Positions 1 to 14,780 are shown, counted from the first letter of the stretch. The stretch: DNA of 64,000 nt from JALONH01 sp046329235 (GCA_046329235.1 JAXLVA010000001.1:3224001-3288000), one strand, 5' to 3'. A program made the numbers and translations. The notes: generated from the letters alone by a model not told the origin.

Positions 1-1842
1 CCTCAATTTAAAAGGACAGTAAAACTTTCCAGTTTAGTACTATCCGATCAATCTATTACTCGTGCCATTACATTAGGTGAAATAGCTAGAAATTTACAAG
101 CACAAGGGAATCCTGTAGGAGATCAAATTATATTAGCACACAATCTGGGTAAATTAGGATTTCAAGCTCCTGTACCGGATATTAATGATGTTACAGCCGG
201 ACCTGTGTTGATAGATGTTAATCAATTTTTTAAAACAGCTACTTTGTTAGCCGGTACACTTACCATCAAAGCGGTTAATAATATGCCTTTAACTTTAACT
301 ACGGTGCATTTGGCATTGAGTAATAAGGTAAGTGGGACAGTTATAACGGATCAAACCTTTACTAATTTAACTCCGGGGACATCACAAACTAAAGTTCAAG
401 ATCTTGCTGGTCAAACCATAGAAGGCAACCTATCTGCTGCCATAATCGATTTAGATTTAAAAGGAGGTACTGTCATCGTTGATACATCGGATGCCATTTT
501 ATTGACATTGAGTGTTTCAAATCTAGATGTCTATGAAGCTACCGCCATATTCCCTGCTCAAGAAGTAGTGAATGAAACTTCGGAAGTTTCTTTGTTAGGT
601 TTAAATGATGCGCGATTAACCTTAGCGACGATTCGACAAGGTACAGTACGTGCAGATGTTTATTCTACCGCAGAAGATACCGTTCGATTCACTTATGAAA
701 TTCCATCTGCGTTGAAAAACGGACAAACGTTTAAATTCTTTGCAGAAATACCCCCGGCACCACCGGGTGGAAGTTCTTATAAAGTTTTCGAATCAGACTT
801 CAGTGGTTATGATTTGGATCTAACAGGTATAGATAAAGATACCTTTAATACTTTTTATGGAGTGTTGATAGGTAAAATTGATTCTACCGGACGTGTAGTC
901 AATTTATCATTAGATGATAGTTTGGATATCACCTTAACACTTCAAGAGGCAAAACCTTCCTATATCAAAGGATATATTGGTCAAGATACTGTAAACTTTG
1001 GGCCGGAGCAGGTGAATTTAGATATCTTTAAAAATATTCAAGCTAACGTATTAGAGTTTGATAGTATTCGATTAAATGCTACAGTAGTTAATAGTTTAGG
1101 TATTCCTGTTCAAGGGAAAATAATTCATCTTCAAACCATCAATACATCTACCTCTCAATCCGCCATTCTTACGGGTGGAATTGTAGATATATATCAAGCC
1201 ATCGCTCCTGCAACAGATAATCCATTTACTCCGGTAACAACAAAAATCGATTTAGCTACAAATTCAAATGCTGTAGATCTGTTAAATATTTTACCGGATA
1301 GAATATTCTACATGGGAATATTCACTACTAATCCGGCGGGTAACACGAATACCTATACAGACTTTGCTAGATCAGGAGTCAACTTGAATGCTTACTTGGA
1401 TATTGAGATTCCATTATCACTTAAAATGGAACAAGTGGTACTCTCTGATACCGCTGCATTTGATGCGGCGTCATTGAGAGCCGGTGGTGTACGTGAAGGT
1501 ACTTTGAAGTTAATAGTTGAAAATGCATTCCCTGTACAAATCAATGTGGAAATGATATTCCTTGATGCTAATGGTATTATGATAGATGCGCAAGCTTCTA
1601 CTCAACCTGTCAATGCGGCTATCATCAATACTACTACCGGTATTGTAGAACAGACTACGAATAGTGTACTTCCTTTTGCTTTCTCGGAAGCAAGATTTAG
1701 CGCTATCATGGAAAGATGTAAAAATGTAGTGTTTAAAGTATCTATGGATACGGAGCCGGGAAATCAATTTGTGAAATTATATAGTCAGTATTATATCGAT
1801 TTGAAAGTGTCGGGAGATTTAACAGTGGGGGTTAATCAATAG
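1..1842 (+). CDS. Large beta-rich surface or periplasmic protein, 3' part only
   Basis: The frame is open from the first base, so the start lies upstream and the 613 residues seen are the C-terminal part. A GTG at 205 could be taken as a start, but the coding character is the same before it, so I treat the gene as truncated by the window edge. I recognise no enzyme motif. Alternating Thr/Val/Leu/Asn/Asp patterns, a PPAPPGG turn near residue 250 of the visible part and a single Cys near the end suggest a secreted protein of beta-sandwich domains. The TAG stop interlocks with the GTG start of the next gene (TAGTG), so it is translationally coupled to the DUF5723 outer-membrane gene and probably works with it. 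That coupling is an inference; no function is assigned. Confidence 0.8.
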   Translation, partial: PQFKRTVKLSSLVLSDQSITRAITLGEIARNLQAQGNPVGDQIILAHNLGKLGFQAPVPDINDVTAGPVLIDVNQFFKTATLLAGTLTIKAVNNMPLTLTTVHLALSNKVSGTVITDQTFTNLTPGTSQTKVQDLAGQTIEGNLSAAIIDLDLKGGTVIVDTSDAILLTLSVSNLDVYEATAIFPAQEVVNETSEVSLLGLNDARLTLATIRQGTVRADVYSTAEDTVRFTYEIPSALKNGQTFKFFAEIPPAPPGGSSYKVFESDFSGYDLDLTGIDKDTFNTFYGVLIGKIDSTGRVVNLSLDDSLDITLTLQEAKPSYIKGYIGQDTVNFGPEQVNLDIFKNIQANVLEFDSIRLNATVVNSLGIPVQGKIIHLQTINTSTSQSAILTGGIVDIYQAIAPATDNPFTPVTTKIDLATNSNAVDLLNILPDRIFYMGIFTTNPAGNTNTYTDFARSGVNLNAYLDIEIPLSLKMEQVVLSDTAAFDAASLRAGGVREGTLKLIVENAFPVQINVEMIFLDANGIMIDAQASTQPVNAAIINTTTGIVEQTTNSVLPFAFSEARFSAIMERCKNVVFKVSMDTEPGNQFVKLYSQYYIDLKVSGDLTVGVNQ

Positions 1843-3095
1843 TGAAAAAGGTAGTAAGTATTTTAGTTCTTCTAGCTTCTGTTGTTGGAGCAAAAGCACA
1901 AATAGAATTCGACCGAATCGAATCATTTTTGATGGAAAGAAAAAACCTTTCTATTGGTAGAAATGAAGAAGCACGTAATTATGTTTCAGTATTCGGACAA
2001 GGCGATATCAACTCCTCCTCCATTTCAAATAAATTCTTTGAAGACTATTTATATCGTAAAGCATTTTTAACAAATGATTTGAAGCAAGATCAATTAGATC
2101 ATTCGAATTCAACCTATCGTTTGGGTGCGGATATCAAAGCGGGAATTTATGCTTCGCATCAATATGATAAATTCACCATTGAAGCCGGATATTTTTATCG
2201 TACATTTTATGGAACATCTTTTAATAAGGATGTCTTCTCTTTAATCTTCATGGGTAACTCGCAGTATGCTGGAAAGTATGCCTCATTAGATCCATTTAAT
2301 TATTACTCTTATACATCGCAGAATGTATTTGTAGGATATAAGAAAAATATTGGCGAAAGCCTTAAAACGCAAGTAGGAATTCGCTTAGGATTTATTGGAG
2401 GTTCCAATATGCAATCCGTCAAATTAAGTGATGCTACCTTTTACACAGAACAAAATGGTGCATATTTAGAATTGCAAGGTGGTGTGAATGTAGCTTATCG
2501 TGATAAAGATGATAAAGGAGGTGCCGGTGCATTTACCGATTTATACATCAAAACAAAGGTTAAACAATGGGATGTAATTGCGGAAGTGAGAGACCTTGGA
2601 TTTATTCATTGGGGACAATTAAGCAGTTATAATCAAACCGGTACATTCCGTTATGATGGTTATACTATTGATACTTTATTTGGTTCCAATGGATTTAAGT
2701 TGGACCCAATTACGATTGATTCTGTCATGCAAAAATTTGGCCTGGAGAAAAAGAAATCGGCATTCAATTATATGTTACCGACTACTTTCCATGTAGGAGT
2801 TTCCAAGGACCTGAGTGAAAAATTCACTTTGGGAGTTGGATGTAAATATACCATGGCTCCGGGATATATTCCTAGAGTCTATACTCGATTAGCATATTAT
2901 TTGGCGCCTCAATTTACGGTAGTGCCTTCTTTAGCTTATGGAGGATTTGGGCGATTAGATGTAGAATTGGGATTGGCTAAATCATTTAAAGAAAAATATT
3001 TTATTTCTACTAATTTATTTTGGCTAGAGTACTTAACTTTACCTGAGCAGTCCTCCGGTCATGGAATGTCTTTAGCCTTTAGTATGAAATGGTAA
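1842..3095 (+). CDS. DUF5723-family outer-membrane beta-barrel protein
   Basis: The 417-residue product begins with a signal peptide (MKKVVSILVLLASVVGAKAQ) and then shows amphipathic strand patterns rich in Tyr, Phe and Gly (for example IKAGIYASHQYDKFTIEAGY), ending in an aromatic residue (SMKW), as outer-membrane barrels do. The pattern resembles the DUF5723 family of Bacteroidota, whose function is not established. The GTG start overlaps the TAG of the upstream gene by one base, and the stop lies inside the next gene, whose ATG is at 3089. Tight packing with a secreted beta-rich protein suggests the two form one envelope complex. The family call rests on recalled pattern, not on a search. 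Confidence 0.75.
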   Translation: MKKVVSILVLLASVVGAKAQIEFDRIESFLMERKNLSIGRNEEARNYVSVFGQGDINSSSISNKFFEDYLYRKAFLTNDLKQDQLDHSNSTYRLGADIKAGIYASHQYDKFTIEAGYFYRTFYGTSFNKDVFSLIFMGNSQYAGKYASLDPFNYYSYTSQNVFVGYKKNIGESLKTQVGIRLGFIGGSNMQSVKLSDATFYTEQNGAYLELQGGVNVAYRDKDDKGGAGAFTDLYIKTKVKQWDVIAEVRDLGFIHWGQLSSYNQTGTFRYDGYTIDTLFGSNGFKLDPITIDSVMQKFGLEKKKSAFNYMLPTTFHVGVSKDLSEKFTLGVGCKYTMAPGYIPRVYTRLAYYLAPQFTVVPSLAYGGFGRLDVELGLAKSFKEKYFISTNLFWLEYLTLPEQSSGHGMSLAFSMKW

Positions 3096-4111
3096 TCTTT
3101 TCACAAGACACATTATCACTATTAAAAACGTTTACTTTTCGTAGAGCATGGAACATACTTCGTGTGTTCTTTAGTTTTTACGCATCAAAGTGGACTCGAT
3201 CTACTTTTCATCCGGCCTTACCTTTTGCCATTTCTATTGAGCCTACTACTTCTTGTAATTTAAGATGCCCGGAGTGTCCAAGCGGATTGCGTTCATTTAC
3301 ACGTCCTACAGGAATGTTGGATACTAATTCATTTACTTCTTTTATAGAGCAAGTTCAAAAAGATATCTCCTATCTGATTTTCTATTTTCAAGGTGAACCT
3401 TATTTGAATCCTAATTTTTTAAAACAAGTTCAAGTAGCAAAATCGTACTCCTTATATACGGCAACTTCTACTAACGCACATTACCTTACTTCGGAAGTGG
3501 CCAAACAAACAGTAGAGTCAGGCTTAGATCGATTGATTATTTCTATTGACGGTACTACACAAGAAACGTACGAACAGTATCGTGTGGGGGGACAGTTAGA
3601 GAAAGTAATAGAGGGAACCAAACAAATACTTCATTGGAAAAAAGAGTTGAAGTCGAAAACTCCTTATGTAATTTTTCAGTTTTTAGTTGTAGGGCCTAAT
3701 GAACATCAAGTAGAAGAAATCGAATCTTTAGGTAAATCCTTAGGTGTAGATGAAGTGCGATTAAAAACAGCTCAGATATATGAATACGAACAAGGCTCTC
3801 ATTTAATACCTAAGAATGAGAAGTACGCTCGATATATTAAAAGCAAAGATGGTTCATACAAGCTAAAGAATAGTTTAGATAATCATTGTTGGAAAATGTG
3901 GCATCAGTGTGTTATTACTTGGGATGGGAAAGTGGTGCCGTGTTGTTTTGATAAAGATGCTCAACATACCATGGGTAATGTCTTTCAGACTTCGCTAAAA
4001 GAAGTGTGGAATAATAAGGACTATCAGTCATTCAGGCAATCTATTTTTGAAAGTCGTGATCAAATTGAAATTTGTAAAAACTGTACAGAAGGAACGAAGG
4101 TATGGGCGTAA
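3089..4111 (+). CDS. Radical SAM enzyme with SPASM-type C-terminal cluster domain
   Basis: The 340-residue protein carries the radical SAM motif CNLRCPEC (Cys56, Cys60, Cys63) that binds the 4Fe-4S cluster cleaving S-adenosylmethionine, followed by the usual barrel (FQGEPYLNP, then IISIDGTTQETYEQYR). The C-terminal third has a Cys-rich SPASM-like set: NHCWKMWHQC, VVPCCFDKD and ICKNCTEG, which would hold auxiliary clusters. Such enzymes modify peptides, sugars or cofactors; the substrate cannot be read from the sequence. The ATG overlaps the DUF5723 stop by 7 nt, and its stop overlaps the methyltransferase start by 10 nt, so the enzymes are co-translated. No small precursor-peptide gene fits between them. 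About 50 residues precede the motif, including a hydrophobic stretch that could touch the membrane. Confidence 0.9.
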   Translation: MVIFSQDTLSLLKTFTFRRAWNILRVFFSFYASKWTRSTFHPALPFAISIEPTTSCNLRCPECPSGLRSFTRPTGMLDTNSFTSFIEQVQKDISYLIFYFQGEPYLNPNFLKQVQVAKSYSLYTATSTNAHYLTSEVAKQTVESGLDRLIISIDGTTQETYEQYRVGGQLEKVIEGTKQILHWKKELKSKTPYVIFQFLVVGPNEHQVEEIESLGKSLGVDEVRLKTAQIYEYEQGSHLIPKNEKYARYIKSKDGSYKLKNSLDNHCWKMWHQCVITWDGKVVPCCFDKDAQHTMGNVFQTSLKEVWNNKDYQSFRQSIFESRDQIEICKNCTEGTKVWA

Positions 4112-4968
4112 CAGAGAAAGTTTTTACTTCCAAACAGATTGCACAGTATTACGATGTAAGCGAAGACCACTACGCATATTTTTGGAATTTGAATCAAAGT
4201 CATTCTTTACATTATGGATTTTGGGATGAGACTACAAAAACTTTCCATGAAGCCTTATGGCGAATTAATGAAGTGATGTCGAATCAAGCTTCGATTCAAT
4301 CCGGGATGAAAGTGTTAGATGCAGGTTGCGGAGTAGGAGGTTCGGTGGCATGGCTCGCAAAATTTAAGCAAGCGGATGTAACGGGAATTACGCTAAGTGA
4401 AAAACAGATGCGTAGAGCTAATCAACATTTTCAAAAATTAGGAATAGAACAACAGGCCCGTGTTCAGTGTGCGGATTTTACGCAGACATCTTTTGAAGAT
4501 AATAGTTTTGATGTGGTATGGGCGATAGAGAGTGTTTGCCACGCTGCTGATAAGAAAGATTTTATCAAAGAAGCCTATCGAGTTTTAAAACCCGGAGGAT
4601 CACTTATACTTTGTGATTTCTTTACGGTGCAAACACCTACAGCACGAGGTCAAAAAGATATGGATGCTTGGGCACATGGATGGGCAGTCCCATTTTTTGA
4701 TTACCAATCTAATTTTGATCAATCGATGGTGGCTACAGGTTTTCAATCCATATTATGGCAAGATATTACGCCCAATATAGAAAGGTCCGCAAAGAAGCTA
4801 TATTATTCCTTTTTCCCCGGAATCGTATTGTCAAAAATATATAATCTATTCCACCCTAATGTGACGGAAGCTTCCAAGAACAATGTATGGACGGCGTATT
4901 ATCAATATAAAACACTAAAGGATGGTTGGTGGAAGTACTTTATGCTTCACGCGAAGAAGCCTTTTTAA
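4102..4968 (+). CDS. Class I SAM-dependent methyltransferase (UbiE / tocopherol methyltransferase-like)
   Basis: The 288-residue protein has the SAM-binding loop VLDAGCGVGG (residues about 71-80), the acidic post-II region (VQCADFTQTSFEDNSFDVVWAIESVCH) and the YRVLKPGGSLILCDF segment of Methyltransf_11 enzymes. The N-terminal block (YYDVSEDHYAYFWNLNQS, then LHYGFWD) is typical of the sterol / gamma-tocopherol-type branch that methylates small hydrophobic molecules. The ATG lies inside the end of the radical SAM gene, so the pair is coupled and may act in sequence on the same substrate. The last 29 bases overlap the convergent small membrane protein gene. Substrate unknown. Confidence 0.88.
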   Translation: MGVTEKVFTSKQIAQYYDVSEDHYAYFWNLNQSHSLHYGFWDETTKTFHEALWRINEVMSNQASIQSGMKVLDAGCGVGGSVAWLAKFKQADVTGITLSEKQMRRANQHFQKLGIEQQARVQCADFTQTSFEDNSFDVVWAIESVCHAADKKDFIKEAYRVLKPGGSLILCDFFTVQTPTARGQKDMDAWAHGWAVPFFDYQSNFDQSMVATGFQSILWQDITPNIERSAKKLYYSFFPGIVLSKIYNLFHPNVTEASKNNVWTAYYQYKTLKDGWWKYFMLHAKKPF

Positions 4969-5110
4969 TCTTGGGTTCACAGCCACAAGCGGCATTTTCA
5001 CATCCTGATTTTTTCCCAAAAAAGCTTTGATACCATCGGTATAAAAAATAAATAACCGCCCCTGCTACACAAAGTACAACTATTATGGTTTGCCAATCGT
5101 ATGATGCCAT
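4940..5110 (-). CDS. Small Cys-rich single-pass membrane protein, FeoB-associated type
   Basis: The 56-residue protein starts at an ATG (MASYDWQTI); an upstream TTG at 5134 would add eight residues and is less likely. It has one membrane helix (IIVVLCVAGAVIYFLY), a basic turn, and a tail with three Cys (CENAACGC) followed by lysines. This layout matches the FeoB-associated Cys-rich membrane protein family, whose members normally sit beside feoA/feoB. No feo gene is visible here, so it is an orphan copy. The 3' end overlaps the methyltransferase stop by 29 nt. A role in iron handling is an inference from the family. Confidence 0.75.
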   Translation of the reverse strand: MASYDWQTIIVVLCVAGAVIYFLYRWYQSFFGKKSGCENAACGCEPKIKKASSREA

Positions 5111-5139
5111 AGGGATGTTCTGTTTATACCTCAAAGGTA

Positions 5140-5158
5140 GATAATTATCATTTTAATT
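5140..5158. promoter_or_regulatory. Candidate Fur-like operator upstream of the small membrane protein
   Basis: A perfect 10-bp palindrome (GATAATTATC) followed by ATTTTAAT lies about 30 bp upstream of the ATG at 5110 and about 75 bp upstream of the divergent gene at 5235. It resembles half or more of the GATAAT-repeat Fur box. The link is plausible because the downstream protein is of an iron-associated family, but AT-rich palindromes of this length arise by chance in such DNA. Confidence 0.3.
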
Positions 5159-5234
5159 GTTTCCAAAAATCAGCGTTTTAGTAAATTGGCATGATTTTAC
5201 GGGATTTTATTATTACAACTACAATATTTAGCAT

Positions 5235-11431
<6,197 letters not shown>

Positions 11432-11432
<1 letters not shown>

Positions 11433-11457
11433 AAAAAGGAGCGAAAGCTCCTTTTTT
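11432..11457. terminator. Intrinsic terminator, bidirectional
   Basis: An AAAAAAGGAGC arm, a GAAA tetraloop and the complementary GCTCCTTTTTT arm begin at the last base of the stop codon of the giant gene. The A tract on one side and T tract on the other let it serve both this gene and the convergent minus-strand gene ending at 11476. Confidence 0.85.
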
Positions 11458-11475
11458 GTTTATAGTAAAACTTGT

Positions 11476-12117
11476 TTATACGGAAATAAATCTAATTGAG
11501 TATAGACTATCATTTTTAAATTGATAAACATGTATAATGTCTGTTACACAAGATTCAATTTTAATTACATCATATTGATCCATTAATTCAGTTGGGAATT
11601 TTTCGAAGAATATTTTAAAAAAATCATCTTTGCTTATCCCAATTTTAATCCCATTTACCAAAACAAGATTAACATCTGTAATGTGACCACCTCTAATATA
11701 TGCGTGTCTAGAAGCCTCGGGATCATTGTCGAAGAATAAATGGATATTGCTTTTATTATTTTGTAATTGAATATATTCGTACCAGAGTAGTATAGGTGGT
11801 TGAATAATAGAATTAGTAGAGGTGTCTCGTTTATAGCTTAAAATATTATAGTTTTTAAATGGGCTAAATTTTAAGGAGGAAGAATCTGTTAAAGGTCCAA
11901 ATGGATGAAAAATATAATCAGAACAAATGACAAATTGTAGTGTATCTCCCTATGTTTCTACAAAAGTGTTAAAATCAATAGATTTAAGAGGCGTCGCCCA
12001 ATATCCGTTTATTCGAACAGATTGAGTTGTATCTATAGATGATTGGAGTTTCTTTAGATTGTCATTTTCACAACCCCAAATACATAATGCTAAAAATAAA
12101 TAGGCTGTTAGTTTCAT
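11476..12117 (-). pseudogene. Lipoprotein gene interrupted by one in-frame amber codon
   Basis: Reading the minus strand from ATG at 12117 gives MKLTAYLFLALCIWGC, a signal peptide with a lipobox Cys at residue 16, and runs in one frame to TAA at 11476, except that codon 56 (11952-11950) is TAG. Without that codon it would be a 213-residue lipoprotein. The sequence keeps coding character on both sides (FVET, then stop, then GDTLQFVICSDY). A CAG-to-TAG change is the simplest explanation, so it is a recent nonsense mutation, a sequencing error, or read-through. The ATG overlaps the TGA of the upstream gene (ATGA). No family recognised. Confidence 0.75.
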
Positions 12118-12509
12118 AATAATTTTGTAGCTGAACTATCATCTTCTGTTTGATAGTAAATTTCAAAGGCTGATTTGAATGTGTCTGTTAAGTCATTTTT
12201 AAATGCTTTTTTTAAAGATTTTATTATGATATCATCAAAATCGAGCGAATTGGTGTTGTCTTCCCAAAATTCATGTAAGTATACTGATACACTCGCATTG
12301 TTAATTGTTTCATGTGTTGAATGATTATAACCTGAAATGAATAAATTTCCATTAGTAGCACCAATAAAAATTAATATTTGTTTGTTTTTAATTTTTTTAA
12401 AAAGGTCAATGTTAGAGAATAAAGTAATTAAATCCTTTGTCAAATCATTATCACCAACAGAGCTTATAAAAACTAATGGATGATTAGAATCTTCATCTTT
12501 CCAAATCAT
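12114..12509 (-). CDS. Hypothetical 131-residue cytoplasmic protein
   Basis: I do not recognise this protein. It has no signal peptide or membrane segment. It reads as a small alpha/beta protein (HPLVFISSVGDND, then QILIFIGATNGNLFISGYN, then an acidic helix-rich C-terminal half). Its TGA overlaps the ATG of the interrupted lipoprotein gene, and it starts 12 nt after the upstream lipoprotein gene, so the three form an operon. The DNA is more AT-rich than flanking housekeeping genes and has no CCGG tetranucleotide, which suggests a different origin. Confidence 0.65.
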   Translation of the reverse strand: MIWKDEDSNHPLVFISSVGDNDLTKDLITLFSNIDLFKKIKNKQILIFIGATNGNLFISGYNHSTHETINNASVSVYLHEFWEDNTNSLDFDDIIIKSLKKAFKNDLTDTFKSAFEIYYQTEDDSSATKLL

Positions 12510-12521
12510 ATTATTAATTGC

Positions 12522-13289
12522 TTACAGTTTCTGAACTACAAATTCAACTAAGAATTTATTGTCTAATTTTAGATTAGAGTTTCTATCTTTTAGTATAAAA
12601 CTTCCTATTGCTTTGTAATTACCTGCCTCTTTAGGTTGTATCGAAATAATAAAAGCATTTCCTGCTTGTAGGATATTAGTTGGAATTTCGATTTTGTTAT
12701 CATCTTTGTATACCTGTAAAGAACATGAATCGGCTTGGCATCTTTTATAATCGTAGTAGTCGGGAATTACTGTAAACTCGAATGTTCCATTTATATTTAT
12801 TGTATCAGATGTTTTTAATATGTGCGGGTCACCATTGAAGAAAAAGGGAGCACTTATTTCTCCGAATAAATTTTTTATTAAATCTTCTTCTAATTCCAGA
12901 TTAGATAGAATAAGTTTATAGTATGTCAATGAATCCACCTCTTTGCCTAGATTCTCCGAATAAAAATCTGACAAAGAAGAATTAGAATACTCGTCATGAT
13001 ATATTAATTTATGTTTTTGTTCTATTTCGTTAGACCATAATAACAATGCCGTACTAGATTTTAAACCTGTATTTCGTTTAGAAATTAAATCGGTTGCTTT
13101 GGCTAAAACAGAAGCTTCAGAGGGAATCATTCCATTATCATGAACAATTTTATCCATCTTTTTTAATAGTAAATCGTTTTTATTTGAATGGTCTGCTACC
13201 ATTGATTTTAATAATTCTACATCCATAGAGTATTCTTTATTATCCGTACAGCCGATAATGACAAAAAATAGGAATAGTAGTTTTTTCAT
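12522..13289 (-). CDS. Hypothetical lipoprotein, 255 residues
   Basis: The N-terminus MKKLLFLFFVIIGC is a lipoprotein signal with the acylated Cys at residue 14. The middle (about 20-140) is helical and charged. The C-terminal about 100 residues are beta-rich, with a close Cys pair (RCQADSC) and an ending like a periplasmic Ig-type domain (ISIQPKEAGNYKAIG). I do not recognise a family. A loose resemblance to the middle domains of GldM was considered but is too weak to name. It sits 4 nt downstream of the 13294-13968 gene and 12 nt upstream of the 131-residue gene. Confidence 0.7.
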   Translation of the reverse strand: MKKLLFLFFVIIGCTDNKEYSMDVELLKSMVADHSNKNDLLLKKMDKIVHDNGMIPSEASVLAKATDLISKRNTGLKSSTALLLWSNEIEQKHKLIYHDEYSNSSLSDFYSENLGKEVDSLTYYKLILSNLELEEDLIKNLFGEISAPFFFNGDPHILKTSDTININGTFEFTVIPDYYDYKRCQADSCSLQVYKDDNKIEIPTNILQAGNAFIISIQPKEAGNYKAIGSFILKDRNSNLKLDNKFLVEFVVQKL

Positions 13290-13293
13290 AGAA

Positions 13294-13968
13294 TCAATTG
13301 TTTCTTTTATTATTCAAACCGTTTTTGAGAGATTTTTCAACTAAAACTTTGGTATCATCGTCTAATTTCCAATACCCATAACCTCTTTTACTTTGACCAA
13401 TTCTTCTAAAGTGGTTGCTGTTTAATTTGAATGGCAATTCGTTTTGTAACTTTTCAATAAATTTAAAACAATCAATATTGTTTGTAGGAAAAGGAATGAT
13501 GGCGCTTATTCCAATATGAAGCTTACCTCTTTCACTCATCATCATAAAAAAACCTTTAGGTTCTTCTCCACTTCCATAATTATAAGTTTCGATAATCTGA
13601 AAATAGGATAGAGGCAAATTAGTATCACTAGCCATTTTTTCTAAGAATTGAAGAATATTGTATTCCTTCAATTTCCAATGATAAGTACTTGGAATAGGCT
13701 GCATTGGACTTGGCCAATGTTCAGCATCTTTACCAGTCCATAAATTGATTTCTGTAACAGACTTTTTTATCTTAATTGTTTCATCTTTATCAAACCCATT
13801 GTAGTAAAGGATAACATCTAATTCATTTGAAGAAGTAGCATTGAATAATTCTTTTACTACTTGTATGATATCTTTAGCTGTATGTTGTATATTTTTGGAT
13901 CGAACATAATGACCAAAGCAATTTGATTTTGGAGGTCTATAATATAAATATGTTAAAGATTTATCCAT
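13294..13968 (-). CDS. Hypothetical soluble protein, about 224 residues
   Basis: Unknown protein without signal peptide or membrane helix. I chose the ATG at 13968 (MDKSLTYLYYRPPKSN), 8 nt after the stop of the upstream phosphatase gene; an ATG at 13986 would add six residues and overlap that gene by 10 nt. The body is alpha/beta with many aromatic residues (TYHWKLKEYNILQFLEKM, then KGFFMMMSERGKLHIGISAI) and ends Lys/Asn-rich. It is the first of four AT-rich genes appended to the lnt/phosphatase operon. Immunity-like or stress functions are possible but unsupported. Confidence 0.65.
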   Translation of the reverse strand: MDKSLTYLYYRPPKSNCFGHYVRSKNIQHTAKDIIQVVKELFNATSSNELDVILYYNGFDKDETIKIKKSVTEINLWTGKDAEHWPSPMQPIPSTYHWKLKEYNILQFLEKMASDTNLPLSYFQIIETYNYGSGEEPKGFFMMMSERGKLHIGISAIIPFPTNNIDCFKFIEKLQNELPFKLNSNHFRRIGQSKRGYGYWKLDDDTKVLVEKSLKNGLNNKRNN

Positions 13969-13976
13969 AAAAATAT

Positions 13977-14780
13977 TTACACCCATCTCTCCTTAATCAC
14001 TTCCAAACAAGCTTCATGTGAAACCTTGTTAGAGGCTACAATCTCCCTGCCTTCGATCACCCCTTCAGCTTCGCCCGTGAAGTTAGTCACAAGACCACCG
14101 GCCTCTTGTACGATGATGATACCTGCAGCTACGTCCCATGTTTTCAAGTTGAACTCAAAATACATTTCAAATCGTCCGGCGGCAACATAACATAAGTCGA
14201 TAGCCGCACTGCCTAAGCGACGCACTCCGTGCGTTTTTTCTAAAAAGGCTTGAATGATGGAGAAGTAAGCATTGCCTTTCCCTAACAAAGAATAAGGGAA
14301 GCCCGTTGCGATTAATGAAGTGGATAGTGTAGCGTTACTCGACACGGCAATTGTTTCACCATTCATCCAGCTACCACCGCCTTGCCAAGCATAAAAACAT
14401 TCGTTGATGCTCGGCACATACACCACGCCGATGATGATATTAGATTGATGTTTTAACGCAATGCTAATAGAGAACAAAGGTAGTTGATGTAAAAAGTTGG
14501 TAGTTCCATCTAGCGGATCAATCACCCATTGATATTCTTTGGCTTCGGTAGCAATCGTACCTTCTTCAGTGATAAATCCTGCTTCAGGTAAGATTTGTTG
14601 CAGACGACTAATGATAATCTTTTCTGTTTCCTTATCTACGTAAGAAACTAAATCGTTGCTTCCTTTATATTCAATAGCAGAGGTGTCAAACTTGCGCAAC
14701 TCTACTAATTGAAAGTCTCCTGCTTCACGAGCAATTTTAGTTACTTGTAAACAAAGATGTTTTAATTTATCTGCCGTCAT
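13977..14780 (-). CDS. Inositol-1-monophosphatase family protein
   Basis: This Mg-dependent phosphatase-family protein has the classic metal-site motifs: GFITEEG (Glu ligand), IDPLDGTTNF, and the C-terminal WDVAAG. I chose the ATG at 14780 (MTADKLKH, about 267 residues, usual family size), because it makes a 4-nt ATGA overlap with lnt; the longer frame from 14837 would lie deep inside lnt. Family members hydrolyse inositol phosphates or, in other branches, 3'-phosphoadenosine phosphates or fructose-1,6-bisphosphate; the exact substrate is not decided by these motifs. Coupling to lnt suggests co-expression rather than a shared pathway. Confidence 0.93.
   Translation of the reverse strand: MTADKLKHLCLQVTKIAREAGDFQLVELRKFDTSAIEYKGSNDLVSYVDKETEKIIISRLQQILPEAGFITEEGTIATEAKEYQWVIDPLDGTTNFLHQLPLFSISIALKHQSNIIIGVVYVPSINECFYAWQGGGSWMNGETIAVSSNATLSTSLIATGFPYSLLGKGNAYFSIIQAFLEKTHGVRRLGSAAIDLCYVAAGRFEMYFEFNLKTWDVAAGIIIVQEAGGLVTNFTGEAEGVIEGREIVASNKVSHEACLEVIKERWV

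Noticed and set aside
205..1842. GTG at 205 as the start of the first gene
   Set aside because: The frame is open to base 1 with the same composition and no signal peptide follows the GTG, so the gene is cut by the window edge.
4047..4229. Plus-strand 60-residue frame as a precursor peptide for the radical SAM enzyme
   Set aside because: It overlaps the end of the radical SAM gene and the start of the methyltransferase gene in another frame and has no leader/core features.
5190..5207. Sigma-54-like TTGGCATG box upstream of the giant gene
   Set aside because: The -12 GC element is missing and Bacteroidota mostly use another sigma factor; too weak to report.
12522..13289. Possible GldM relationship of the lipoprotein
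   Set aside because: Only a few C-terminal residues look similar, and GldM is not a lipoprotein with this length or topology.
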